Assembly (NCBI GenBank): GCA_905233685.1
Contig: CAJOEZ010000018.1
Coordinates: forward strand, 1 to 38,824
Direction of reading: 5' to 3'
DNA from: an uncultured Bacteroidales bacterium
GTDB taxonomy: Bacteria > Bacteroidota > Bacteroidia > Bacteroidales > F082
Length of the DNA: 38,824 bases
Shown: piece by piece, positions 1-7,398 of the stretch
Position numbering within the stretch: position 1 is the stretch's first letter
Layout: each line of letters opens with the position of its first letter
Made by a program: the position numbers and the translations under genes
The notes under the pieces: generated by a model
Seen by the model: the letters and a program-made list of their open reading frames with translations, nothing else
The model's database searches: none
What the model was told of the DNA's origin: nothing

Positions 1-1098
1 GAGCTGGAGGAAATCATCCAGTTTGATGAAAGCTTCCTGCCTCGTAACATGTGTTATGTAAACGATGAGGATGTACTCGTGATGGACGAAAGAAGCAGCC
101 CTCAGTCTATCAGTCTTCTGAAACTGAAGGATGACGGAACTGTGATAGCCTCGGCACACTATTCCGAAACCAACGCTCATTATAATTACCGTAGCGAATT
201 CATGCTGCGGCAGGATGGTACAATCGGTTTCTTTTACTCAAAAACCGTTGGCTCCACCTCGACATTCCATTTCATGACAGTTGATGAGGACATGACGCTC
301 TCAGTCCAAGACTTGGAGTGGGAATGTGATGACTTTGTCCTATACGACTTCTGGGAAGCGAGGATGACCAGCGCGACAATACTTAAAGACGGTAGCATGG
401 TGATATCCTATATCCCCGAAAGTCTTTGGAATCTTGGGAACGTAATGGGCGTTCGTCTTCTGAAATTCGATACAGAAGGGGCTCTCTTACAGGAAAAAAC
501 ATGGCACAACTCCCAGTTTTATTATTTCTGCGGGATGGTGCCTGCCGCTGATTCTTTAGGTTGCCGCATTATGCTGTATGAAAAGACACCCGAAGGCCCG
601 TGTTATGTCAATGGGTATCATTTGGACGGCGATTTAAACACCGTCTATATGAAGACAAACATAAACAACAAAACGTATCCCATTATGATTAGTGACGGAG
701 GCGGAAGATATCGGGCAAATCCATATAACGGCAAGATTTACGCGATTGGGTCGGTGTCGTGTCCGGCCATAAACCAACAGCCAGAAATATCGAAGGAACT
801 ACTCATGATTATGTTTGACACAGCCTTTGTAGAGCAAGAAGATGTTTGGGGAGCGCATCGACGAGTGACCTCAGAAGGACGCGAGATTGTTTTCTGCCAC
901 GATGGCGATATATATTTCTTGGGAGAGATGGATTGGTATTTGGGCATGGGGCCGCTCGATGCAAATTTTTATGTTGCCTGGCTTGATGAAAACATGAACA
1001 AAAAAGGAGAGATCTATTACCACAATGAGCAAAGAGGACTTTGCCCAAGGAAGATATGTGCCTGTCCGCAAGGAGGAGGAAGAAAATGTGATTTATAA
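1..1098 (+). CDS. Secreted T9SS-type protein, 3' part, sorting domain out of frame
   Basis: The frame is open from the left edge, so the start lies outside the window; about 365 residues are visible. No catalytic motif is recognised. The sequence is rich in short strand-like segments such as LLKLKDDGTVIAS, RLLKFDTEGALLQ and YVAWLDENMNKKGEIYY, which recall beta-propeller or WD-like secreted proteins of Bacteroidales. The frame ends at 1098 with a Cys/Gly-rich tail (ICACPQGGGRKCDL) that looks like read-through of the wrong frame: a T9SS sorting domain follows in frame +2 (to 1381). The natural reading is one secreted protein joined to that domain, broken by a small indel or deletion near 1070-1090. 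It could be a real mutation or a sequence error. Function unknown. Confidence 0.6.
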   Translation, partial: ELEEIIQFDESFLPRNMCYVNDEDVLVMDERSSPQSISLLKLKDDGTVIASAHYSETNAHYNYRSEFMLRQDGTIGFFYSKTVGSTSTFHFMTVDEDMTLSVQDLEWECDDFVLYDFWEARMTSATILKDGSMVISYIPESLWNLGNVMGVRLLKFDTEGALLQEKTWHNSQFYYFCGMVPAADSLGCRIMLYEKTPEGPCYVNGYHLDGDLNTVYMKTNINNKTYPIMISDGGGRYRANPYNGKIYAIGSVSCPAINQQPEISKELLMIMFDTAFVEQEDVWGAHRRVTSEGREIVFCHDGDIYFLGEMDWYLGMGPLDANFYVAWLDENMNKKGEIYYHNEQRGLCPRKICACPQGGGRKCDL

Positions 1099-1381
1099 AA
1101 TCAGCAAAGGTGTTTTAACCGATATCGAAGAAGCCCATGACGCTGGATTTGTCATGGCGGTGGCTTATCCCAATCCGGGGAAAGATGTGCTGAATATCCG
1201 CACGGGGTTGCGAGATGCTTGGGTGGAGGTGTATGATGTGAATGGGAGGCTTATGCATAGACAGGATATTACGGAGGATGTGACGGAGATTAATGCAACG
1301 GATTGGGCAGAAGGGGTTTATATTTGGAAGGTGGTTTCAAATGGGAAAGAAGCGGAAAATGGAAAATGGATAAAAGAATAA
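1025..1381 (+). pseudogene. Type IX secretion (Por) C-terminal sorting domain, frameshifted from the upstream gene
   Basis: This frame carries a textbook T9SS type A sorting domain: AYPNPGKDVLNIRTG, then VEVYDVNGRLMHRQ, then WAEGVYIWKVVSNG and a GKWIKE end. The proline-asparagine-proline-glycine entry and the DVNGRL turn are typical of the family. Such domains are always the end of a larger secreted protein, so the Met at 1025 is unlikely to be a true start. The first residues in this frame (about 1025-1080) are probably out of frame; the natural join is near ENVIYKISKGV. The domain directs export through the outer membrane and is cleaved at the surface. Confidence 0.75.
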
Positions 1382-1385
1382 AACG

Positions 1386-1952
1386 ATGAAAGCAATTAGA
1401 ATTTATGCCCTGCTTGCGCTGATGATGATGGTTGCGTTTCCTTCATGCGCCATAATTGAAATCAATGGTTTGGGAAACGATTACAATGACTTGACCGAAA
1501 GCCAAAAGGCGTTGGTGCGTCCATTGGAGCGTTTTGATGAGGCCCAACCAGGCTTGGTTTACAAACTGACCATGCCGATACTAAAGGAAGAGCTAGAGAA
1601 GCAGCCCAAGGCCATTGTGCGGGTTTTCAATCCTGCCTGTAGGGGCAATGCCTGCAAGCCTCTTTCGACGTTTCAGCAGTACGCGCAAGAAAACGGATAT
1701 GTGCTATACCAAGTGATGATCAGTTATGCCGGGCTGGGGGATGCGGTTGCACAATCGGCGGAGTTTCCGCTGTTTGTCATCGACAATGATTATTACGGGA
1801 CTTCCTTGCAGCCGCTTTATCTGCGTTATTTCACCAACGAATTGGTGGGATTGCCACGCAAGACGAAAGAGCGGGATGTGCCGGAAGAACTGGTAGGGCA
1901 ATTCTATTTTTTTGAGGATGGGAGGCTGATGAAGGTGACGGATGAATTATAA
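1386..1952 (+). CDS. Small putative lipoprotein of unknown function
   Basis: 188 residues. The N-terminus MKAIRIYALLALMMMVAFPSC is a lipoprotein signal peptide with a lipobox-like FPSC, so the mature protein probably starts at Cys21. The mature part has a PACRGNACKP segment with two Cys, and the rest looks globular and mixed alpha/beta. No family is recognised. It begins 4 bases after the T9SS gene's stop and is probably co-transcribed with it. The 15 bases at its start (1381-1395) recur exactly at 2185-2199 downstream of a decayed sorting domain, which suggests that this gene pair was once duplicated. Confidence 0.65.
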   Translation: MKAIRIYALLALMMMVAFPSCAIIEINGLGNDYNDLTESQKALVRPLERFDEAQPGLVYKLTMPILKEELEKQPKAIVRVFNPACRGNACKPLSTFQQYAQENGYVLYQVMISYAGLGDAVAQSAEFPLFVIDNDYYGTSLQPLYLRYFTNELVGLPRKTKERDVPEELVGQFYFFEDGRLMKVTDEL

Positions 1953-2091
1953 AATCAAAATTTGACTTGTACTTCGTTATGCACGCTAACAATCTAAGCC
2001 ATTGAGAGCCTTGGCTGCTCTATCGGCGACAAGGGGTTGGCTTGGGCTTTCTTTGGCTTTTGCGTTGTTTAGAATAACAGGTGGAATTAAT

Positions 2092-2193
2092 AATGTATAC
2101 CACACCAACGGAAGACTCATTCACAGCCAACTCCTCACGGAGAATGTAACGGGGATTGATGCCGAAAGTTGGGCTGAAGGAGTGAAACGATGA
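2092..2193 (+). pseudogene. Decayed T9SS sorting-domain remnant (copy 2)
   Basis: The translation reads NVYHTNGRLIHSQLLTENV then TGIDAESWAEGVKR and stops. It aligns with the intact domain at 1225-1320 (VYDVNGRLMHRQ, TDWAEGV) but lacks the YPNPG entry and the final strand. The 59 bases at 2122-2180 match 3187-3245 at 49 positions by hand count. Confidence 0.7.
2122..2180 (+). repeat. Left copy of a 59-base imperfect direct repeat flanking the AbiE-like pair
   Basis: It matches 3187-3245 at 49 of 59 positions by hand count without gaps. Both copies encode the same part of a T9SS sorting domain. The AbiE-like cassette lies exactly between them. Confidence 0.7.
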
Positions 2194-2253
2194 AAGCAAC
2201 ATGAAATCAGGCAAGAAATCACCCGATAATGATGGGTTTTGAGATAAATTTGT

Positions 2254-2261
2254 TATTTTTG
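2254..2261 (+). promoter_or_regulatory. Bacteroidetes -7 element (TATTTTTG) for the AbiE-like pair
   Basis: TATTTTTG matches the TAnnTTTG consensus and lies 15 bases before the ATG at 2277. A TTTG occurs upstream at 2238-2241, closer than the usual 19 or so bases, so the -33 part is uncertain. Confidence 0.55.
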
Positions 2262-2276
2262 CACAAAATTAAAACC

Positions 2277-2594
2277 ATGCTTTTTGAGGATTACAAATTT
2301 CATTCCGATGCAAAAGTGAGGCCGTCACTGCTGTGGGAATTCGACCTCAACCGATTCAACTGGCAGTCAATGCGCGATATTGTGGTGCAGCGTGTGCTGG
2401 AACGCGGACGCATGGACGACTTTTATGCCATCCTCAATCTTTATGGTGAAGAGGGAGTGAAAGCCGCATTACGGGCCATCCCATACATGGACGACAAAAA
2501 CATGAACTTTGCCTGTGTCACCTTTGACCTTGGAAAGGAGGAACTCAAATGCTACACAAAGAAACAGTCGATGCCTTTACACTGGAACTCTTGA
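2277..2594 (+). CDS. DUF6922-like protein, putative antitoxin partner of an AbiEii nucleotidyltransferase
   Basis: About 105 residues from the ATG at 2277 (MLFEDYKFHSDAK). An in-frame Met at 2229 precedes the promoter-like box, so it is not the likely start. The WEFDLNRFNW and VVQRVLERGRMDDFYAI segments fit the DUF6922 family, small helical proteins often found just upstream of AbiEii/AbiGii nucleotidyltransferases. The 3' end overlaps the next gene by 46 bases, a strong sign of translational coupling. By analogy with AbiEi it would be the antitoxin or regulator, but it has no recognisable winged-helix AbiEi domain, so that role is inferred from position only. Confidence 0.7.
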   Translation: MLFEDYKFHSDAKVRPSLLWEFDLNRFNWQSMRDIVVQRVLERGRMDDFYAILNLYGEEGVKAALRAIPYMDDKNMNFACVTFDLGKEELKCYTKKQSMPLHWNS

Positions 2595-3184
2595 AACGGC
2601 TGATGGCCGACAAGCGATTGGAAGATTTCGTCCTCGTAGGTGGAACTGCCCTTTCGCTTCAAATGGGCCACAGAATCAGTGTTGACGTGGATTTGTTCAT
2701 CAATCACGATTTCGAGGCCGAGGAATTGAGAGAGTATTTGGAACGGACTTATCGTTTAGAAACGGATTATATGGCTTTTGCCACTGTGAAAGGAGAAATC
2801 AATGGCGTTCAGGTGGATTGCATTGCACATTCTTATCCTTGGATTAGGCCTTTCGTGGAAGAGGAAGGCATCAGGTTGGCCAGCATTGAGGACATTTGTG
2901 CGATGAAATTGAACGCCATTGCCGGCAACGGTACACGAATCAAGGATTTCGTCGACGTCGCCTACCTTTCGTCAATGTTTTCTCTGCGGCAGATGTTGTC
3001 GTTTTACGAAGAAAAATACCATGCAAATCCGTTGATGCCCCTCAAAGGCATTGTGTTTTTCGATGACATCAACAAGGCCGCTCCCGTAAAGATGAATGAC
3101 GGGAAGCCGTTGGACTGGAAAAAGATTGAGAAACGGCTGCTCGCGATGGAGAAGTCTCCAAACAAAGTATTCGAGTCGTTGTAA
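2549..3184 (+). CDS. AbiEii/AbiGii-type nucleotidyltransferase (toxin-like)
   Basis: 211 residues. The motif GGTALSLQMGHRISVDVDLF at about residues 29-48 is the nucleotidyltransferase signature of the AbiEii family: GGTAL, then R-x-S-x-D-x-D with the two metal-binding aspartates. The C-terminal half (DICAMKLNAIAGNGTRIKDFVD) contains the conserved MKL...R.KDF.D segment. A strong Shine-Dalgarno sequence (AAAGGAGGA, 2534-2542) sits 6 bases before the ATG, unusual for Bacteroidetes, and lies inside the upstream gene. AbiE systems are type IV toxin-antitoxin / abortive-infection modules. At about 210 residues this is a short form lacking the long helical C-terminal part of classical AbiEii. Confidence 0.85.
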   Translation: MLHKETVDAFTLELLKRLMADKRLEDFVLVGGTALSLQMGHRISVDVDLFINHDFEAEELREYLERTYRLETDYMAFATVKGEINGVQVDCIAHSYPWIRPFVEEEGIRLASIEDICAMKLNAIAGNGTRIKDFVDVAYLSSMFSLRQMLSFYEEKYHANPLMPLKGIVFFDDINKAAPVKMNDGKPLDWKKIEKRLLAMEKSPNKVFESL

Positions 3185-3314
3185 CCCACAGCCAAGCCCT
3201 CACGAAGAATGTGACGGCGATTGAAGCTGGAGGATGGGCTGAAGGGGGTTATTTGTGAAGATAACGGCAACGGATGGTCGTATGCATATCAGAAGAGTAG
3301 CGGTAAGCAAGTGA
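3185..3314 (+). pseudogene. Decayed T9SS sorting-domain remnant (copy 3), internally frameshifted
   Basis: From 3187 the frame reads HSQALTKNVTAIEAGGWAEGG and meets a stop at 3256. One frame over, the sequence continues as LFVKITATDGRMHIRRVAVSK followed by TGA at 3312-3314, the normal end of a type A sorting domain. The change of frame is in the G-run at 3244-3248. The upstream part of the gene is missing. Confidence 0.7.
3187..3245 (+). repeat. Right copy of the 59-base imperfect direct repeat
   Basis: Partner of 2122-2180. It begins 3 bases after the stop codon of the AbiEii-like gene. Confidence 0.7.
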
Positions 3315-3350
3315 GTTTCCTGTTGGAATCATTGAAATCTGCAAACGATT

Positions 3351-3384
3351 GAACGAAAAAGTGTCCTGCGGGACACTTTTTTTC
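3351..3384. terminator. Intrinsic terminator, likely bidirectional
   Basis: A perfect 6-bp stem GTGTCC (3361-3366) / GGACAC (3371-3376) with a TGCG loop is followed by a run of T and preceded by a run of A (3356-3360). It separates the accessory region from yidC. Confidence 0.85.
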
Positions 3385-3385
3385 G

Positions 3386-3393
3386 TATTTTTG
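3386..3393 (+). promoter_or_regulatory. -7 element of the yidC promoter (TATTTTTG)
   Basis: It matches TAnnTTTG and lies directly behind the terminator, 28 bases before the yidC ATG. No clear -33 TTTG is seen because the terminator hairpin occupies that position. Confidence 0.6.
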
Positions 3394-3421
3394 CGCCCTA
3401 TTTTGCAAAATCAGAATTGAA

Positions 3422-5368
3422 ATGAACAATAAAAGTACCTTAATTGGTTTCCTCCTCATCGCAGCCATTCTCTTCGGCTGGATGTATTTTATGACCCCGT
3501 CGAAAGAGCAACTGGCTGAGCAACAGCGTATTCAAGACTCCATTCGCATGGCACGCATGGAAGAAATGGCCCGCGACTCGCTCCTTCAATTGGAACAACG
3601 GCAACAGGCTGCGGCTTTGGCCCAGCTCGCCGATTCGACCGCATCAGCCGAAATGGACTCGGCTACGATAGCCTTCCAAAAAGCCAGTGTCTTGCGCGAC
3701 AAGTACGGCGTGTTCGCGCCATCCGCGGAAGGGGAGGAGCGCACCATCACCATCGAGAACCAACTGCAACGGCTCACCTTCACCAACAAAGGCGGTTTCT
3801 TGAAGCAAATCGAGCTAAAGGACTATAAGACCTACGACTCGCTGCCGCTGATTTCCTTTGATCCCGAGACGGTGAAGTTCGACCTTTCGTTCTTCGCGCA
3901 GAACCGCATCGTCAACACCTCGCAGTTTTATTTCCAACCTTATTTAAACGGTAAACCTTACACGGGCGGCGACATGACCATCAGCGAGGGCGACAGCATC
4001 GTCTTCTCCCAACGCCTGTGCACCGACGACCCTGGAAAGTTCATTGAATACGTCTACACGATTCGCAGCGACAACTACATGCTCGACTTTGACATTAACA
4101 CCGTCGGGCTGAAGGACGTGATTGCCAACAACGCTGACTACATGACCATCGACTGGGACGTCGACCTGATGAAACAGGAGAAGAGCACCGACCGCTTTGC
4201 CGGAGAATCAGTGTATTACCGTTCGCTGAACGACAGAGATGTGGACCACCTCAACGAGCAAAAGGACAGCGAACAGACCGTCACCAATAAGCTGAAATGG
4301 ATTTCTTTCAAGCAGCGTTTCTTCTGCAACGTGATTGTGGCCAAAAACGAGTTTGAGAACGCCCGCATGTCGGTGCAGACACGCCGCTCCGAAAACCCGC
4401 GCTATCTCAAGACCATGACGGCCAACATCGAGGTTCCCTACAACGTGAATGCCGAAATCAACCACATCCCGATGCAGCTCTATTTCGGCCCCAACCACTT
4501 CAAGACTTTGCGCAGCTACGGCTTGGGCTTGCAAGACCAAATCAACTTGGGTAACTTCTTCTTAATCAGATGGATTAACTACGGCGTTATCAAGGTGTTC
4601 AACTGGCTGCAGCCCATTGGCGAGAAATGGAACTATGGTATCGTCATCCTTATTTTGGCCATCCTCGTCAAGACCATACTCTTCCCCTTGGCATTCAAGT
4701 CCTACAAGTCGTCGGCCATCACCCGCGTCTTGAAGCCCGAGATGGACGCCATCAACGAGAAATACCCCAAGGAAGAAGACGCCATGAAGAAGCAACAGGC
4801 CGTGATGAACCTGCAACGGCAGGCTGGCGTGAGTCCAGCTTCGGGATGTCTGCCCGCCTTGCTTCAGTTCCCCATCCTTATCGCTATCTTCCGCTTCTTC
4901 CCGGCCAGTATCGAGTTGCGTCAGCAGCCCTTCCTTTGGGCCGATGACCTCTCGACCTACGACGCCATCATCACCTTCCCGAAGTTCCTTGGCATGGACC
5001 ACCTCAGCTTGTTCACCTTGTTGATGACCATCACGACGTTCATCTACACCTACGTGAACAACAAGCAGATGGACTATTCAAGCAACCCGCAGATGAAGCC
5101 CATGAAGTGGATGATGTATCTCATGCCCATCATGTTCTTCGGCATTTTCAACAACTACTCGGCCGGTCTGAGCTTCTACTACATGGTCGTCAACATCATC
5201 ACCTTCATCCAGATGTTCATCTTCCGCCGCATGATTGACGAGGACAAGGTACGCGCCACCATCGAGGAGAACAAGAAGAAGCCGCAAAAGAAGAGCAACT
5301 TCCAGAAGCGACTTGAGGAAGCCCAGAAACAGCAGGCCAAGATGCAGCAACAACAAAAGAAGAGATAA
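3422..5368 (+). CDS. yidC: Membrane protein insertase YidC
   Basis: 648 residues, the usual length for Bacteroidetes. The protein inserts inner-membrane proteins with or without SecYEG. It has an N-terminal membrane anchor (STLIGFLLIAAILFGWMYF, residues 4-22), an acidic coiled stretch, and a large periplasmic beta domain to about residue 360. The five-helix insertase core starts near WNYGIVILILAILVKTILF, with the conserved hydrophilic-groove region ASGCLPALLQFPILIAIF around residue 480. The C-terminus is very basic and glutamine-rich (KKPQKKSNFQKR, QQQQKKR), as expected for ribosome contact. In this phylum yidC often follows pyrG; here the upstream neighbour is an accessory segment. It is 2 bases from the next gene and probably co-transcribed. 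Confidence 0.97.
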   Translation: MNNKSTLIGFLLIAAILFGWMYFMTPSKEQLAEQQRIQDSIRMARMEEMARDSLLQLEQRQQAAALAQLADSTASAEMDSATIAFQKASVLRDKYGVFAPSAEGEERTITIENQLQRLTFTNKGGFLKQIELKDYKTYDSLPLISFDPETVKFDLSFFAQNRIVNTSQFYFQPYLNGKPYTGGDMTISEGDSIVFSQRLCTDDPGKFIEYVYTIRSDNYMLDFDINTVGLKDVIANNADYMTIDWDVDLMKQEKSTDRFAGESVYYRSLNDRDVDHLNEQKDSEQTVTNKLKWISFKQRFFCNVIVAKNEFENARMSVQTRRSENPRYLKTMTANIEVPYNVNAEINHIPMQLYFGPNHFKTLRSYGLGLQDQINLGNFFLIRWINYGVIKVFNWLQPIGEKWNYGIVILILAILVKTILFPLAFKSYKSSAITRVLKPEMDAINEKYPKEEDAMKKQQAVMNLQRQAGVSPASGCLPALLQFPILIAIFRFFPASIELRQQPFLWADDLSTYDAIITFPKFLGMDHLSLFTLLMTITTFIYTYVNNKQMDYSSNPQMKPMKWMMYLMPIMFFGIFNNYSAGLSFYYMVVNIITFIQMFIFRRMIDEDKVRATIEENKKKPQKKSNFQKRLEEAQKQQAKMQQQQKKR

Positions 5369-5370
5369 AG

Positions 5371-5784
5371 ATGGAAAAGCTTGAACAATTCATCAAGGCC
5401 ATTCTCGAAACCCGCAAGGTGTGGCTACTTGAAGCCAAGGAAGGCTTCTTCGCCATGTTGGAGGACAGCAACGGTGATTCATACGTACCCGTTTGGGAAT
5501 CAGAGGAATCGGCTAAGAAAGCCGCCCAAGGCGATTGGGAAGGCTACACGGTGACCGACATGGGCTTCTCCGAACTGCAACATTGGCTCAAGGAGTTGGC
5601 CGCTGATGAGATTGACATCGCTGTGGCACCCGAGGCCGAAGGTGAGATTACAGCCATACCTTCCTATAAGTTCGGGAAGTGGCTGAAGCCATACGACGAC
5701 CATTCTTACAAGGAAGAGGACGACGAAGCTGGCGACGACGACGATTTCGATTATGGCGACGGCTGGGCACAACCGTGGAGTTAG
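5371..5784 (+). CDS. DUF2750 family protein
   Basis: 137 residues, no signal peptide, probably cytosolic. The segments VWLLEAKEGFFAMLEDSNGD, YVPVWESEESAKKAA and FSELQHWLKELAAD match the DUF2750 layout, in which a short beta-rich domain ends in a helix. The C-terminal third is extremely acidic (EEDDEAGDDDDFDYGDGW), more than is usual. The molecular role of the family is not known. It starts 2 bases after yidC, so the two are probably translated from one mRNA. Its TAG stop (5782-5784) lies in the first unit of a heptamer repeat array. Confidence 0.8.
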   Translation: MEKLEQFIKAILETRKVWLLEAKEGFFAMLEDSNGDSYVPVWESEESAKKAAQGDWEGYTVTDMGFSELQHWLKELAADEIDIAVAPEAEGEITAIPSYKFGKWLKPYDDHSYKEEDDEAGDDDDFDYGDGWAQPWS

Positions 5785-5824
5785 TTGATAGTTTGCAGTT
5801 TGCAGTTGTCAGTTATCAGTTGTT
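5783..5824 (+). repeat. Heptamer tandem array, six AGTTNNN units, at a gene 3' end
   Basis: Six consecutive 7-base units all begin AGTT: positions 5783, 5790, 5797, 5804, 5811 and 5818. The last three bases vary. The first unit supplies the last two bases of the stop codon of the DUF2750 gene. The same unit and count recur at 17075-17116. Confidence 0.85.
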
Positions 5825-5879
5825 TAGTTCGACATTGTCTTACGTCCCCTGTCATTAAGTCCTAAGTCAAAAACAATAC

Positions 5880-7379
5880 ATGAAAAGCAAACTATTCGGT
5901 GTCCTGTTGTTGATCGAGACGTCAGCATTGCTGTTGACGGCAGCGGTGGCTTGGCACTACCATGGTGTGTCGGGCGAGACCGATGTGCGCTGCTTCCTCT
6001 TGACCGCCGGCCTGACGGGAGCCATCGGGCTTTTGCTTTACAATATCGGGCGAAACAGCCACGAATCACTACAAATCAAGGATTCTTTCCTGGTGGTGGC
6101 TTTGTCGTGGGTGCTGTTCTCGGCTTTTGGTATGTTGCCTTTTTTGATGTACGGCACGGTCGATAACGTCACGGACGCTTTCTTCGAGACCATGTCGGGA
6201 TTCTCCACAACGGGTGCGACGGTGCTCGACAACATTGATTCTCAGCCGCATGGCATTCTGTTTTGGCGAGCCTTGATGCAGTGGTTGGGCGGCTTGGGAA
6301 TCGTGGTGTTTACCTTGGCCTTCATCCCTTCGGTGGCCAAAGGCTCCAAAAAAATGTCGTTATTCGCCGCAGAAGCGCCAGGTTTAAGCGTTGAAAAGCT
6401 TGCCCCGACAATGGGCGCTACTTCGCGTGTCTTGTGGATTATTTACATCGTCTTGACTTTGCTCTGTGCCATCTGCTACCATCTCGGTCCAATGAATCGC
6501 TTTGATGCTGTGTGTCATGCATTAACGACTATCGCCACGGGAGGTTTCAGCACGCATCAGGCCAGCATTGGCTATTTCCATTCAAGCTATATCGAATACG
6601 TGTGCATCTTCTTCATGCTGCTTTCGGGCATCAACTTCGCGATGTACTATTTCCTGTTCCATCGCCGGTTCGACGTTATCAGGCGCAACGAGGAATTGCG
6701 CTGGTATCTCTTGGCCATCCTCGGTTTCACTGTGCTTTTCTTAGCGCGTTTTTATTTTGCACCGCGTTTCAGCATCATCACCGAGGAGCAGTTGGCCTCG
6801 CATCCGCAGACTGAGCCCGACCGCATCCGCACTTCGCTGTTTCATGTGGTTGCGCTGCTGTCGAACACGGGTTTCCAAGGCAGCAATTACGACTACGACC
6901 TTTGGGGGCGCCTGTTCCTCATCCCGACGGTTGTGATGATGATTGTGGGCGGCTGCGCTGGCTCAACGAGCGGCGGCATCAAGATGGTGCGTGTCATCGT
7001 GTTGTTCAAGTATTTCAGAAAGACCGTCAATGAGTTGATACACTCGTCGAGCATGTACACCATCAAGATTTCGGGTCAGATGGTGGAAGAACTCAGCGTG
7101 AAGCGCGTGTTGTCGTTCTTTTCGCTGTTCATCCTTGTTTTTATGGTCAATATAGTAGCCTTGTCGGCCGCTGGCATGAGCTTCGAGGAAGGTGCCATCT
7201 CCTTCCTGACATGTTTCAGCAACTACGGTCCAGGCTCAGGCATCACGGGACCGAGCGGTAATTTCGAAAATATCCCCAACTTCGCCAAATGGCTGCTTTC
7301 TTTCGATATGATGGTAGGCCGATTGGAGATTTTCACTATTTTGTTGCTGTTCACACGCAGTTTCTGGCAAACGAAGTAA
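5880..7379 (+). CDS. trkH: Trk/Ktr-type potassium uptake protein TrkH
   Basis: 499 residues with about ten or more membrane helices. The four pore loops of the SKT superfamily are visible: SGFSTTGATV (about 105), IATGGFSTH (about 220), LLSNTGFQG (about 325) and CFSNYGPGSG (about 447), each with the filter glycine. GGCAGSTSGGIKMVR is the conserved segment after the third loop. It would take up potassium together with a cytosolic TrkA/KtrA ring. No trkA gene lies next to it here, whereas in Bacteroidetes trkA often directly precedes trkH, so the partner must be elsewhere. No convincing TAnnTTTG box is seen in the upstream gap. It converges on pncB with only 13 bases between the stops. Confidence 0.95.
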   Translation: MKSKLFGVLLLIETSALLLTAAVAWHYHGVSGETDVRCFLLTAGLTGAIGLLLYNIGRNSHESLQIKDSFLVVALSWVLFSAFGMLPFLMYGTVDNVTDAFFETMSGFSTTGATVLDNIDSQPHGILFWRALMQWLGGLGIVVFTLAFIPSVAKGSKKMSLFAAEAPGLSVEKLAPTMGATSRVLWIIYIVLTLLCAICYHLGPMNRFDAVCHALTTIATGGFSTHQASIGYFHSSYIEYVCIFFMLLSGINFAMYYFLFHRRFDVIRRNEELRWYLLAILGFTVLFLARFYFAPRFSIITEEQLASHPQTEPDRIRTSLFHVVALLSNTGFQGSNYDYDLWGRLFLIPTVVMMIVGGCAGSTSGGIKMVRVIVLFKYFRKTVNELIHSSSMYTIKISGQMVEELSVKRVLSFFSLFILVFMVNIVALSAAGMSFEEGAISFLTCFSNYGPGSGITGPSGNFENIPNFAKWLLSFDMMVGRLEIFTILLLFTRSFWQTK

Positions 7380-7398
7380 AAACTCCCAATTGTCAACT
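7378..7398 (-). repeat. Possible short heptamer array at the pncB 3' end (weak)
   Basis: On the minus strand three 7-base units can be read from 7398 to 7378, two beginning AGTT, and the first contains the TGA stop of pncB. With three units it could be chance; it is listed because its position matches the clear arrays elsewhere. Confidence 0.25.

Larger units (their letters stand above)
1953..2276. other. Non-coding stretch with decayed sequence
   Basis: This 324-base stretch has no intact gene. It contains a T9SS sorting-domain remnant (2092-2193) followed by an exact 15-base copy (2185-2199) of the start of the lipoprotein gene at 1381-1395, then the promoter of the AbiE-like pair. The part from 1953 to about 2090 shows nothing recognisable. 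Confidence 0.6.

Noticed and set aside
2002..2193. Small independent gene of 63 codons
   Set aside because: Its only recognisable part is the middle of a T9SS sorting domain; there is no signal peptide or proper start, so it is a remnant.
4562..5002. Minus-strand frame opposite yidC
   Set aside because: yidC is certain here; the antisense translation is low in recognisable structure and has no promoter.
5783..5824. Heptamer arrays as a CRISPR or phase-variation tract
   Set aside because: Units are 7 bases without spacers, lie after stop codons rather than in promoters or frames, and are too degenerate for slippage-driven switching.
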